NCBI GenBank assembly: GCA_030159075.1
Contig: BROG01000004.1
Span: 598,501-662,500, forward strand
From: Atrina japonica
Lineage: Eukaryota; Mollusca; Bivalvia; Pterioida; Pinnidae
DNA length: 64,000 bases
Reading direction: 5' to 3'
Both the position numbers and the translations under genes were made by a program. The notes under the pieces were generated by a model that did not search any database, was not told the origin of the DNA, and was given only the letters and a program-made list of their open reading frames with translations. Below, in pieces: positions 24,661-36,225 of the stretch (within the stretch, counting starts at the first letter, position 1; every line of letters starts with the position of its first letter).

Positions 24661-26301
24661 ATGTTATGGCCAAACATGTTCACAATTAATAATCACAACA
24701 TCATCAGTAAATTGGTGTTCACTTATTTCATTGTAGGAAAATTCTGGGGAAACCAGTACAGCTTCACTTTAGTTCTTGTTGTCCTATTGACATTAATAAC
24801 AACTAGTTCAGCAACCATTCAGAAATCAAGGGAAACAGTAGACAGGATAAATTATGGGACAATCTTCCAAAGGGAACAAGATTTGTTGATTTCGAAAGAG
24901 TTCTGGCTCCACACTTTTCATATCCCTCTACCGAAAAGATTTAAGGTATCCAAAATCCCAAGTTGTGATGTAAAGTATAATTGTACTGAACCTCAATGTA
25001 ATGTTGTATACAATTGCCAGATGTTGCACACACTTGTCACTCAAATTCACAGTCTTCATGAAAGTGTCTTTAGCAGCTTTAATCACACCATGAGAAACAT
25101 AAGGAATTTGATACCCCAATATAAAAAGTTTAGTTTTGACCGTGTTTCTAGATCCCTGCTACCATTTGTTGGTAAAATGTATAAGGGACTCTTTGGTTTG
25201 GCGACTATGGATGATGTCGAGATCATGGCTAGTCACATAAATGCCATAACTAGGAGAACAAATGGTTTGGTGAAGGCGCTTGAACAACACAACAAGCACC
25301 TGTCATCATTCATCTCAGTAACAGACAAGCGTATGACAAATTTGATGAATGGAATCAAACTTAATAACAAAGAGATTGTCAACTTGGTTAATGTAATGAA
25401 TTTCAAATTTAAAGATTTTGAAAACACTGTCCTCAACATTTCAAGCATCATTCTGAAACAAGTTGACAAAGCTAATGTACTTAGGATTAAATTCAGTAAT
25501 CTTGAACAAGCTGTTCAAAATTTGGTAGATGGACGACTAACTCCTTATTTGATAGATCCTTCAACACTTACATCTGTTTTACACTCTATCAATTCCAAGC
25601 TCAGAGGGTCTTACAAACAGTTCTTTCTAATCCATACTGATCCAAATTATTACTATTCCAATGCTAACTTTGTATATGCTCGTAATCATTCCTCTCTCTA
25701 TGTCACCTTGAAATTTCCTATCTCATCCCTTAGACAACCATTGAAACTGTATAAAGTTGTCTCCCTTCCTGTACCAGTGAAGGACACTACATCATCTGAT
25801 ATGCATGCCACTCAGTTATTGTCTTTACCTGATTATTTTGCCATTACCCCACACCATGATTACTATCTTCCCTTGTCTTCATCAGACCTTCTTAACTGTC
25901 AACATGATTCCATCATTTTGTGTGATATTAACTTAGTCCTTACGCCCATTACATTTCCTGATTGTACCATGGCATTGTTCGCCAATGACCGAAATCAGAT
26001 TAAAAAGTCTTGTGATTTTAGATTTACCCAAAAACTGCTGAAGTCACAAATCATTGAGCTGACTGCAACATCTGCTCTTGTATACAATAGTAAAAACTTA
26101 ATTTTGGATTGTCCAAAGGAACAACAGATTGTTCCAGGTTGTGCATTACTGCATAGGACAGTATTCAAACGGAAATTCGTTGTAAACCAGTGTTTCACCA
26201 ACGACCAGTCACTAACCACATTGGCGCAGCCATTTGCAAGTAGAAGGCAAGTCTATTCTGACACATTTAACCCCCGCCACCGAGCGGTCGAATGTCAATA
26301 A
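24661..26301 (+). CDS. env: Retroviral-type envelope ORF, baculovirus-F/errantivirus Env-like, C-terminally truncated
   Basis: A 546-codon ORF placed after integrase, as env is in errantiviruses. A hydrophobic signal segment lies at about residues 34-51. A furin-type site RVSR (161-164) precedes a fusion-peptide-like stretch LLPFVGKMYKGLFGLAT (166-182). The stretch after this site (FVGK, then LFG) is the hallmark of baculovirus F and insect errantivirus Env proteins. Helical, coiled-coil-like sequence with NXS/T sites and a Cys-rich ectodomain follow. There is no C-terminal transmembrane anchor: the last residues (from about 528) look like unrelated flanking sequence, so the gene is probably broken by the end of the remnant near 26240. 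It is an ancient or recent element gene, not a host gene. Expression would need splicing, as in gypsy. Confidence 0.82.
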   Translation: MLWPNMFTINNHNIISKLVFTYFIVGKFWGNQYSFTLVLVVLLTLITTSSATIQKSRETVDRINYGTIFQREQDLLISKEFWLHTFHIPLPKRFKVSKIPSCDVKYNCTEPQCNVVYNCQMLHTLVTQIHSLHESVFSSFNHTMRNIRNLIPQYKKFSFDRVSRSLLPFVGKMYKGLFGLATMDDVEIMASHINAITRRTNGLVKALEQHNKHLSSFISVTDKRMTNLMNGIKLNNKEIVNLVNVMNFKFKDFENTVLNISSIILKQVDKANVLRIKFSNLEQAVQNLVDGRLTPYLIDPSTLTSVLHSINSKLRGSYKQFFLIHTDPNYYYSNANFVYARNHSSLYVTLKFPISSLRQPLKLYKVVSLPVPVKDTTSSDMHATQLLSLPDYFAITPHHDYYLPLSSSDLLNCQHDSIILCDINLVLTPITFPDCTMALFANDRNQIKKSCDFRFTQKLLKSQIIELTATSALVYNSKNLILDCPKEQQIVPGCALLHRTVFKRKFVVNQCFTNDQSLTTLAQPFASRRQVYSDTFNPRHRAVECQ

Positions 26302-27169
26302 CCACGATCTAAGTCTGGGAAATAGTATTCCAGATTTTTAACGTCACTTGTTTCTGTCAAAAAGAAATGAAAAAGTCTTACTTTTATGTAGCATTACCAG
26401 GCAGAACTACTTCTCGTCTCACACAGCTGTTCCGCTGTTATGTCATATGAATAACACCCCGCAAAGTCAATTATATCGAATGAATAAGGATCCATCTGAC
26501 TACAGAAAAATTGAAATATATGTACCGGTAATATAAGCATTTTTTTTTTCAAAACATTGGGTAAGAAAGCAATAACTTTTTATTGCTCATGAAAAAAATC
26601 ATTATATGCTGCACAAAATTTTCAATGAGCAATTGATTTCACATCCAACGTTTTGAAAAAATGAAACTGAAAACAATTTTTAAACATTAAAATTACACAT
26701 TCTTGCATTTTTACGAGTTATCGTTCATACTTGTCACCATGCATAAGAGAATATCTAGTGATGAATAGAACGTTTTTCCCGAACAGCTTGTCATAACCGA
26801 ATAGTGAGTAGAATCATCCGTATAATAATCAAAAGGTCAGTTTAAAGACCAGTTCGGCGTTTATAATCACAAGGTTTTATAATCATATCGCTGATCTATG
26901 TAGTTAGTTGCATAATAAATAAGCCATCAGTTATTTCTTTCGTAAAACCCAATTTTACCGAATTAAAAAGTAATTTAAAATTCAACCTATAATCTCAGTA
27001 AAAAGGCTGATATTATAATGTGACAGTAAATTCAAAATTTACAACATATCAGTGGTACCCTTTATTGAAATGAAGCTGCAATATATTTCGAGCATTTGTA
27101 CACAATTTATATTTTTTCAGTATATTGAGTGTACTATACCTCATTAAAACTTACGATTACCATCAACTC
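26302..27169. other. No feature seen
   Basis: AT-rich flank to the right of the truncated env. No 3' LTR and no exon recognised. Confidence 0.5.
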
Positions 27170-27335
27170 GTATCAGTACTTTCAATACTTTGATTTTATT
27201 ATTCATGAAGTCTATGCCATTGCGAGTAAACGTTGCTCGCATTTGCCAATCTTTTGAACAATTGTATTAGATCAACAGACTATGCGATAACCTCTTTTCC
27301 GATCACAACTGCTTTGATTGGATAAATGATCTGGA
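27170..27335 (-). repeat. CCAAT-containing repeat, third copy (reverse)
   Basis: It carries TTATTATTCATGAAG, ATTGCGAGTAAACG, TTGCCAATC and CTTTGATTGGATAAA. These match the reverse complement of 52070-52175 and 55622-55700. The flanks are unrelated. Confidence 0.6.
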
Positions 27336-27709
27336 GCAATTACGTGGCTCTCTTAAGAACCAACCTGTGAGAGTTTCCATTTCGTCATTTCATCTATGTA
27401 TGTTCTCAAAGTAGCTCTAAGTTTGCTACAGGTGTATGATTTATGCAAAGAAAATTATAACCTTACAAATGTGACATAATAGGTAAAACATATAATTGCA
27501 TTTAATTTATTTTTGTTGTTTAAATTTGAAGCACGTCAATGCTTTAAAATATCATTTATTAAATATTTACACGTATATATTGATCTACTGCATAGATACT
27601 GATCAAAATCAGATGTTTCAATTCTTTTGTCAAAATGATAATGTTTATGATTAGAAGTGGCGGCATGTGACATGGTCATACTGGTAATTACTATACTCGA
27701 GACATGTCG

Positions 27710-27759
<50 letters not shown>

Positions 27760-28802
27760 TTAATATTAATAATAATAATATTAATAATAATAATAATAAT
27801 AATAAATATTTGTAGCGATAAAGATGTTTTTTTTCCATTTATTTAAATTTCTTTAATCTCCCTTTTAAGTGTTTCTTTTATATTTAACCTTTAATTTCAG
27901 TGTAGACAGACGTAGATAATATATAAATTTTGTTGTAGTCCAGTACGCGTTTAAAAAAGACACCGTATAACGACAAAGTTAGAATCAATGCCAAATTGTC
28001 CATATATTTTCGTAAAATTCTGAGTGAAAAAAACCCGAATATCTTATTAATGAATGAATGGTTCGTATTTCATATATGTCAACAACAATTGGTATAAAAG
28101 AGTTTACTATAGTTGATTCGAACTCAGTGATCAATGAATCACATAATGGCAAGACTTACACGGATCCGTTTTGTCAAAACGTTGTCGCAACCAAACAAAA
28201 CTATTATATAGTCAATTTTGAGAGAAAAAACTGACATAATTGTAAATCTCATTTAATTCATTAGATATTTTCAACGCGAATTAAAATTCTTTGCGGTTAT
28301 TTGTATAAAACGTATCTTTGAAATCTCGAGTGCAAGTAGATCGGCATAATTCAATGTTGACATTGTCTATTGACACCAAGGAAATTGTTTAATAAAACTG
28401 ATATTTACATTTATAAAGGCAAACACGAATGGAAAGCTTACGATTCACAGCTATTTGAAACAATTATTCCATTGTTCACCCGGTTTAATAAAATTATAGA
28501 GATAAAACGGCTGCAGATCCCATCATGGAATGAAGCCATTTGATGTAACTTTTTGATACACTATTAAGTTATAGCGTTATTTCGCTTCCTTTCATATTGT
28601 TATCAATGAAATCAAAATGAGTTTACACAAATATCTAATCGAACCCCATTTTATTTGAAAGACATTTATAACATAAGAGACCTTTAATCTACTGCTGTAC
28701 CATTGCCTTAAGCGGTTTCTTTTCAATGTTATAGGCGGCAAGCAGAAATAGGACACAACCAATATGTTTAAAAAGTCACATAGTATAAATTAAATCACTG
28801 TC
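27336..28802. other. No gene seen; (TAA)n at 27711-27806
   Basis: A (TAA)n array with ATT interruptions occupies 27711-27806 and creates a poly-Leu frame on the minus strand. The rest is AT-rich and featureless to me. Confidence 0.6.
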
Positions 28803-28976
28803 ATGTTTAATTTTTTGTATTTACCACCTACTTAGTGAATTCAAAACTTGAAAATATAATAATTTCAAATTTTGAATTCACTAGGTAGGTTGTAAATACA
28901 AAAATTAAAAAGTTGTCATGTTTTAATTTTTGTATTTACAACCTACCTAGTGAATTCAAAAATTAAAACATGACAA
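28803..28976. mobile_element. Nested foldback hairpins (three copies of a ~45-bp unit)
   Basis: The unit CATGTTTTAATTTTTGTATT...CTAGTGAATTCAAAA occurs forward at about 28803, reversed at about 28872 and forward at 28917. The last copy is bounded by a perfect 20-bp inverted repeat, 28913-28932 and 28957-28976 (TTGTCATGTTTTAATTTTTG). It is probably a tiny foldback or MITE element. Confidence 0.75.
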
Positions 28977-29257
28977 CATTATAAAGTGTCTGGATGGTTT
29001 CCGTAACAATAATATATAAGAACCACAGCAATGAATGGGGTCATGTTTTACCTGTACATCCGTATTTTAGAAAACACACGGTATTTTTGTTTGTTTTCGA
29101 CAGAACCCGGATGTATCACTTTATCTTGGCAGGCATATAGTTGTATCTACATGTTGTTAATTTCTAATTAATGTCATATCATCTAATCTACGTGTTTATC
29201 TACATGTGTTTCCAATAACTGTCTGTAAGCCTAGCAGATCACAATACATATATAGTT

Positions 29258-29625
29258 AAAGGGGCATTAGCTCTGTCTTTTCAAAATGTTTGTTTTCCAT
29301 TTTCACTACTTATATTGAAATAGAATAACAAAAAGATATATACAAAGGCATAGGAATTCTTCACTTCCTATGATTTTTGTGAAATTTACTTGTGAAACCC
29401 ATAATTTGGCACTTTTTCAATTGCAATGGAATAACTCAACCTTACTATTTGTATATGAGTACAACCTTGGACCTGACCTCATTTTCACAAAAATATAGGA
29501 TTATAAGTTCTTTATGCATATGTATAGCTCTTATTTGTTATTGTACGTTCAAGTACAAGTAGTAAAAGTAGAAAAAATCGAAATAATTTTTTTTTTGGTA
29601 AACACTGCTAATGCACTTGTCTAAA
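29258..29625 (+). mobile_element. ~350-bp MITE-like repeat, copy b
   Basis: Starts TTAAAGGGGCATTAGCTCTG and ends AACACTGCTAATGCACTTG. It shares GGACCTGACCTCATTTTCAC and AATCGAAATAAT with the other copies. Confidence 0.75.
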
Positions 29626-30369
29626 TAGTTACCCCAAAATAGTTGTAAAACTATATAATTCGAAAATGAATTTTTGTTGGTTTGTACCGTGATCCGGTAT
29701 ATCAATATAGCTAATTAGTTTAACAGTTTATGTAGTTCGGTATCAAAGGTTTTGCCATAACATGTTTTACTAAAACGAATTCTTCTTGCAATATTATCAG
29801 ATATATACTTATTGTAATTTTTACAATACCAACCAAATAAGTGTGCACTGTGTGCAGCGGTAGAGTTATTGGTAAAGCGGAAGGTCTCGAATTCGATTCA
29901 AAGTATCAGTCATGATTAAGACTTTTAAAACAAAGTTACCGTACTGATAGCAGATTCGCCAAGCTCTTGTAGTGAAAATAAGCATTTTTTTTCGAATGTC
30001 ACTATCGGTCCGTCTTACTCCTGCCTTGATACTTTAAGTGTATCTAACAGCAGTGCCAGAGTTCTAGTGGTGTACATCAATATCTCTAACTACAGTGTCA
30101 TAAAGCCATAGCAAAGGTTAAAAGTTTTGACCTTTTTACAATAAGATTGAGTCATTGGGGGAAATTGGTTTGACACCTGGTGTTTAATCTTGAAACCTTC
30201 TGCTTGTAAGACAGACTTTCACACAGACATTGCAAACGTTTGTATTCATGTCCAATAAAGATAACTGTGCAATTTGATGGTTCTTGCACTTCCGTGGGTG
30301 TTGAATAAATAGAAAGGGAAAATAAACTAGATTTCAATGAACATTTGGATTATACTTTGCATTTTCAGG
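29626..30369. other. Flank of the PAN pseudoexon, no separate feature
   Basis: 29855-29910 has a weak tRNA-like B box (GGTCTCGAATTCGATTC). Sequence at about 29030-29110 resembles 39300-39365, the region just upstream of the functional PAN exon, so repeat insertions have split this duplicated block. Confidence 0.4.
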
Positions 30370-30726
30370 TGATGTGACGAGGTACCAACAGACATTATTT
30401 CTTGGAGATTCTTCGTTTATGTCGACTTCTCCAGATGTGCTTATACACGGAAATGTGAAGTATAGTTTACTAGAATACTGCATTTTCTGATTTTCCATTT
30501 ACCGTGAAGTATAGTTTACTAGAATACTGAATTTTCTGATTTTCCATTTACCGTGAAGTATAGTTTTCTAGAATACTGAATTTTCTGATTTTCCATTTAC
30601 CGTTGCCAGAATTTTTTATACCATAAGCAACTGAGCAATTGTCTCGACTTTGGATTTTACGTCCCGGATGACAAATCATCTATCATAATAAATTGGATGA
30701 GTATGTTTAAGATGAGAGTAGGTATG
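30370..30726 (+). pseudogene. Broken PAN/apple exon (third paralogue), with 49-bp triplication
   Basis: Starts after an intact acceptor (GCATTTTCAG) with GTGATGTGACGAGGTACCAA, matching the PAN exons at 39394 and 9686. It reads into a TGA in the Cys-rich core. A 49-bp segment (GTGAAGTATAGTTTACTAGA...) is present three times, starting at 30455, 30504 and 30553; 49 is not a multiple of three, so the frame is lost. The exon end and donor region (GTAGGTATGTACG, about 30718-30730) are still recognisable. No signal-peptide or lectin exons accompany it, although the intron homology to the functional copy runs on to about 31620. Confidence 0.85.
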
Positions 30727-31937
30727 TACGCAAATAATAATAAAAGTCATAAGTGAATAATGCATATCTTTTAATTGTGATAAAAAGTTATTATCAATTT
30801 GTTTTCCACTTGTACAATGGGCAAGGGTAATTTTATTAGATGAATGATAACGATCTTTGCATTCTACAAGTACTTTACGCAGTTAGGAAACATATTCAAA
30901 AATATACAGTCGTTTAAACAAGATGTTATACAGCTTATGTAACGATAGTGATTCTGTGTACATTGTTATTTTAACCCCGTGTTATTTTCGCCCTACTACA
31001 CTTGCAAACAGTTTTGCCCCGTTTTAAATTTGCTCAGACTATTGCAATTCCATTTAAGAAAAATATGTGTAATGTGTGTAAGAATCAGCAATTTTTATCA
31101 GTCATTAATTATGATTTGTATTAAGTTTTTAAACGAATTATAAATTTGCATATCTACTTTCTGCATGAACACAATTTTATGTGTTGTTTAAGATTAAATA
31201 TTTCATAAATAGTCTCTGCAATTGATAAAAATGGATTGTTTTACCGTTTTGAATTCGCCCACTGACGATGAGGGCAAAAGGAGTGAAGTAAAAAGGGGCG
31301 ACAGTTTACCTGTTTACTGTATAGTATCTTCTTGTCATTCTTTCTTGATTTTAAGATATAGTATATTTATCATTATATCTACATCGTGTTGACACTAGTT
31401 TTTCGTTTGTTGTTATTCTGGTATTTAACTCTGATTAGTCCAAACAAAAAAGGCTTATTGTGATTAATTAGCAAGCGATAAAATCTTGGCTTTGAGGACA
31501 ATGAGACATGATGGTCTTTACTCATTGATGAGTTAATTTTTCTATTAATTACTTGAAGCAAGACATTACTATTATTTGGATACTCGCACAGATGACAAAT
31601 TTACAGTCTTCGTTTCTGTAGTGAGTTTTACTAAATGCCGTAAATCCATACGTAGACGTAAACGCAGGCGTACTCGTAATTTACGAGTATTTTGCGATTT
31701 ACTAAGAGTCGTAAGTTAGGTTTACGTGAAGATATACGTGAAAACCTACGTGCGCCATATGGTAAGCGTAAATTCACAAGTAAGATTGGCGACATCGTAT
31801 GTTATAATTATTTAAATTACTTATCATTTGGGAGAGAAACCGTGCACAAGACCAAAACGCATTTTTCAAGACCGGCGTGGCGTCCAAACATGTTTAGAAT
31901 TAGACTTAGATCTAACAGCGATATAAAAAGCTGGATC
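30727..31937. other. Duplicated lectin-gene intron sequence, then a CGTA-rich stretch
   Basis: 30727-30900 and 31380-31620 align with 39660-39790 and 40200-40370 (intron 2 of the functional gene). At 31625-31830 the words TACGT and CGTAA recur many times, including the palindrome ACTCGTAATTTACGAGT at 31671-31687. No gene seen. Confidence 0.5.
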
Positions 31938-31938
31938 T

Positions 31939-32021
<83 letters not shown>
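31938..32021. repeat. (AT)n microsatellite
   Basis: About 42 AT units. It directly abuts the left end of the Penelope-like element. Confidence 0.95.
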
Positions 32022-32024
<3 letters not shown>

Positions 32025-32160
32025 TAAAAATCTCAGATACCAAAGTATAAATCAATAGAATGTCCAGGACATAGATATAAATCCGGTAAAAATGGATAAA
32101 CACGGACTTCTGGAAACCAAGAGGTAGGATCAGGTGCCATGGAGGAGTAAGCATCCCCTG
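32022..32160 (-). repeat. Inverted pseudo-LTR at the left end
   Basis: CTCAGATACCAAAGTATAAA, AGAATGTCCAGGACATAGAT, GTGCCATGGAGGAGTAAGCA and so on: the reverse complement of 36085-36215. Confidence 0.88.
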
Positions 32161-32961
32161 TATATATCTATTGTTTTGAAAAGAGAATCATTTTATTCAA
32201 AGAACGTATACCGAATTTTGACTGACATCAATCCCCATCACGGCGTCATAAGGTTTAGATCGGCTATAAAAAGCCACTTTCACTCCGCACTCGCATTTTT
32301 ACACAAACTAAGATTCATAGCAATGGGGGATTCTAAAGTGAAAAACTACCGGTCGGCCTGGGAGTGAAACAGAAATCACAGAAACAGAACTTTGAATTAA
32401 AATAAAGGGTGAAATGTTAATTCTACTATTACAATTAAAATTCCAGGGTGAAATGTTACTTCAAATAAAAATTACAAGGGTACAAACTTCCATCAATCAT
32501 ACTAAATAATTTATTTCTTAGAAAAATAATAAAAATTCTTCTATTTCAGGGCTACAACTTTACTATTTAGTATAATTATTTTTTAAACTCTATTTTGATT
32601 AAAACTGATCGAAGGAAATGCATATATACCAAAATCCACTTCGCGTCTGTTATCTTTCTTCGATATTTTTATGCAAACAAATAATGGATATATAAATGAA
32701 ATAACAAAGTCATTTAGGAAAATGCAAATACTTGACTATAAAATGTTTATGAAGGTTAAATTTAAATAAAAATAAATTTATGTTGACATACTCTAAATCG
32801 CGATCTCTATCATTATACAAAATTTCACAAAAAACCCAAATTTCTTTCACATGGATTTACAATTTCTTCACCATTATCATTAATCACTTTAGTAATGTCC
32901 TGGACATTCTATTGATTTATACTTTGGTATCTGAATTTTTTTTTTATTTTTACCACCGAGT

Positions 32962-35900
32962 ATGTGTCACTTCTGGTGGACATATTGTCCCCGAGGATAC
33001 TTGTCACTCGGTAATATGCATTCAATGGATAAACAAGTACCAAAACATTGCATACTGGATGGCACGGCGCCCAGTATAAAAATGTGTCCTTCTGTGAAGT
33101 CTATCGGGAGCACAGACTTGCAGAGATTGTTTGGTGCTCCCCGGGTTGTCCTTCGGAACATTAATAATTTAACATTTGTACAGTCAAAAGATGACCAGTT
33201 ATGGTATAAACATAATAGTGTTTATGTTCCCATAAAAAAATTGTCAGATTCCAGTTGACGACATTTTTGATAGTTCATTTTCAAACAATATACCAACAAT
33301 TTCGAAATGTTCTGTCAAAAATTGTAAAACATGTCATATATTAATAACGGATCAAGTGTTCATCAGCAATCTGACAAATAAGCATTATAACACCAGAAGC
33401 AGGGATCATCTAGACTGCAAATCATCGTTGTTTACGGAATTGAGTGTACCTTGTGTGGTTTGATTTAAGGGGCCCTTAAATAAAAGAGTATCTGGTCATC
33501 GATTCGAGATTAATAATGGGGGTAACCAGATACTCTATCGACATTTCAACTCTCCTGACCATTCTATCTTGTCTATGAGAGTGCGTATAATTGAAAAAAT
33601 ATACCACTGGACCAACAATCCTACCTTGAGTACCCCCTTCCGTAGACAACGTGAAGAATTTTGGATTAAACTTTTGGCACTGCATATCCCTATGGGTGTT
33701 ACGATAATATCCAAAGTGTAGACAATCTATCAAGCCCACTGTGTAATGGTGTTAATGTGATGGAACTTTTTAATTCTAACGTAAGACGTAAACGAAGTCA
33801 CGGACATCGTTCATACAACCGACCCTACATACATACTTTTTCATCTCTTTTACCTTACGTTAACATCATATTTGCAGCAAACTTTATTCTGTTCCTTTTA
33901 CAAATCTCAATAAACGTTTTCAAGGAGCAAGAATGAACCCCTACACGGATTCTTCAACCCCAGAATACATACTGAACTCCATTATAATGGACATCGCTTA
34001 TCACAGACTGTTTAAGCCTGCACGCGACACAAACGATGACTGTTCTGAACAGAAACGTCTTTTCCTTAAACTTAAATTCACAAATAAAGGCATAGACGTT
34101 TTAAAAATTGGCAATGTTCTAAATCACAAAAAAGTTCAGTTCTGTATTCCACCATATTTTGAAATGAAGACCACGCCTTGCATTTCATACAGTTATACAC
34201 CTAGCATCGTATCCAAGCTATTCAATTACAAACAGGTTTTGCAGTGCCCAGACATCAACCATCTTCTACACAACACTGTCACATGTTCATGTGCTTCATC
34301 TCCTTTTAAATACCTTACTATCGGGCATGTCATTACCGGCATCGTTTCTATTGTTGAAAATGAAAGCCTCAAAAATCTTATTTTAAGGGACCCTAAATAC
34401 CGGGAAGCCCGTTCCTTAAATTGACGTCAGAATTTCAGTTCAGTTATGGATTCTGTCGAAGATTATGCCAGACGATGGCCCAAACATGAAGACGTAGAAC
34501 CAGACACTTTGTCTGAATGGCTGAAAGCCATACGATGGTTGATAAAATCTCGTATTCGAAAACTTAAAGGGACTATGAAAACACGTTATCCCTATGTATT
34601 TAATGATCCAGAAGGAGTAACTGAACTGGATAGGTTACATGACCAATATGTACTGGTACCAGCAGACAAAGCCTCAAATAATATAGTTTTTTATTTGTAA
34701 GGCACATTACTATAATTGTTTATTAGAAGAACTTTGGTTTAATACGAATTCTGGAAATCCTACATACACACGTAGCTCACTTTCAAAGAACGAGATCCTT
34801 CAAAATCACGTGTCCGTATTACGCTCATTTGATATACCTACAACGGATACCGATTTCGAGCTACCACATTTATACTGGATACCTAAACTTCATAAAACCC
34901 CATATCAGCAAAGATACATAGCAGGATCCAGAAAATGTTTTATCAAACCTTTATCTTTACTCCTTACCAAGATATTGACAGCCATTAAGGAGATACTTCA
35001 ACAATACTGTACAGTTGCTTATTCCAGAAGCGGTGTAAATCAGATATGGATACTTAAAAATTCTAAACAGCTTTTAGAAAATTTGAAGGCACACAATTTT
35101 TCTCGAATTCACAGTATCAAAACTTATGACTTCTCTACTCTTTACACTACTATTCCACCTAAAAAATTAAAAGAAAGACTTCAGCATCATAGACAACTGC
35201 TTTTTCACTAAAGGTGGTACCCAAAAATTTAAATATCTAATGATTGGCTATCAGGATACTTATTTCGTCAAACACCACTCTGATTCTACACATAAATATA
35301 CTGAAGTTGATATAAAAACATGCTGGAATTTCTAATAAGACAATATATTTGTAATGTTCGGAGACGTGGTCTTTCAACAAACTGTCGGCATTCCTATGGG
35401 AACCAATTGTGCTCCTTTATTGGCCGACCTGTTCCTTTATTCATACGAAGCAGACTTCATTCAGAAACTGCTGAATCAAAAGAAGAAAAAGTTAGCGGTG
35501 TCCTTTAATTTGACATTTAGATATATCGACGACGTTTTGTCAATTAATAATGACAATTTCCATACATATGTCAAAGCGATATATCCCAGCGAACTAGAAA
35601 TTAAAGATACAACAGAATCAAGCACACACGCTTTATACTTAGACATTTTACTTAATATAAGCACAGACGGGAAACTAGCAACTAAGCTATACGATAAACG
35701 CGACGATTTCGGCTTTCCCATCGTAAATTTTCCACATTTAAGTAGTAATATCCCTCGGTCACCTGCATATGGAGTTTATATTTCACAAATGATCCGATAT
35801 GCCAGGGCGTGCACAACATATGAAGATTTCATATACAGAGGTAAACTACTCACTGACAAATTATTGACACAGGGATATCGAAAACCGCGTTTAATGTCAA

Positions 35901-35998
35901 CGTTCCGCAAATTTTACGGTCGGTATAATAGTCTTGTTTGCGACTACTCCGTTTTACTAAGTGTAATGTTGAGTTGCCTTTTCGTTAGCGGTTGTTGA
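32962..35998 (+). pseudogene. Naiad-type endonuclease-RT ORF with frameshifts
   Basis: Reading blocks in order: 32962-33258 (N-terminal region); 33251-33460, with a zinc-type cluster CSVKNCKTC and the start of GIY-YIG (VVYGIECTLCGL in a second frame), where a small deletion removes the expected YVG motif; 33460-33930, endonuclease C-terminus (GHRFEINNGGNQILYRHFNS), frame-shifted; 33933-34690, linker with the CxC motif (TCSCAS, about 34279-34296), containing an in-frame TGA at 34422-34424; 34691-35170, RT start (IPKLHKTP, then FSTLYTTIP); 35171-35350, two more frame changes; 35354-35998, RT core VGIPMGTNCAP and catalytic FRYIDD (about 35515), then thumb region to a stop. RT and endonuclease would copy the element into new sites. 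At least four frame changes mean it is not translatable as one protein. Confidence 0.83.
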
Positions 35999-36059
35999 GA
36001 CGTCTGTACCAATTGTGACGAGGATACACTCCTTACTTGTTTCATTGGACTTGACTGTG

Positions 36060-36225
36060 GACTCACGGCTGGTGTGACCGGTCGACAGAGGATGCTTACT
36101 CCTCCATGGCACCTGATCCCACCTCTTGGTTTCCAGAGGTCCGTGTTTGTCCATTTTTATCGGATTTGTATCTATGTCCTGGACATTCTATTGATTTATA
36201 CTTTGGTATCTGAAATTTTTATATT
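36060..36225 (+). repeat. Right pseudo-LTR of the Penelope-like element
   Basis: GTGTGACCGGTCGACAGAGG, TGCTTACTCCTCCATGGCAC, CTGGACATTCTATTGATTTA, CTTTGGTATCTGAAATTTTT. The same terminal sequence marks fragments at 19266, 32022, 32895, 36690, 37420, 37630 and 58795. Confidence 0.88.

Larger units (their letters stand above)
20487..26301 (+). mobile_element. Defective env-bearing Ty3/gypsy (errantivirus-like) element
   Basis: The order integrase then env on the plus strand defines the element. gag, protease, RT and RNase H are gone, no 3' LTR is seen after env, and the only repeat upstream is the 82-bp pair. The left boundary is therefore an upper limit. Confidence 0.65.
32022..36225 (+). mobile_element. 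Penelope-like retroelement, Naiad type, nearly full length but decayed
   Basis: The left border is an inverted copy of the terminal sequence (32022-32160) next to an (AT)n tract. A short direct copy of the terminus lies at 32895-32940. The coding region follows at about 32962-35998, then the right terminus at 36060-36225. Domain order is N-terminal GIY-YIG endonuclease remnant, CxC motif, then RT. Published work describes exactly this permuted order, pseudo-LTRs in direct and inverted arrangement and a bias for microsatellite targets for Naiad elements of invertebrates. The assignment rests on that order and on motifs, not on a phylogeny. Several frameshifts make this copy inactive. Confidence 0.82.

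Noticed and set aside
31692..32154. ORFs ending in Tyr-Ile repeats, and similar ones at 3268, 49265, 49326 and 63630
   Set aside because: Translations of (AT)n tracts.
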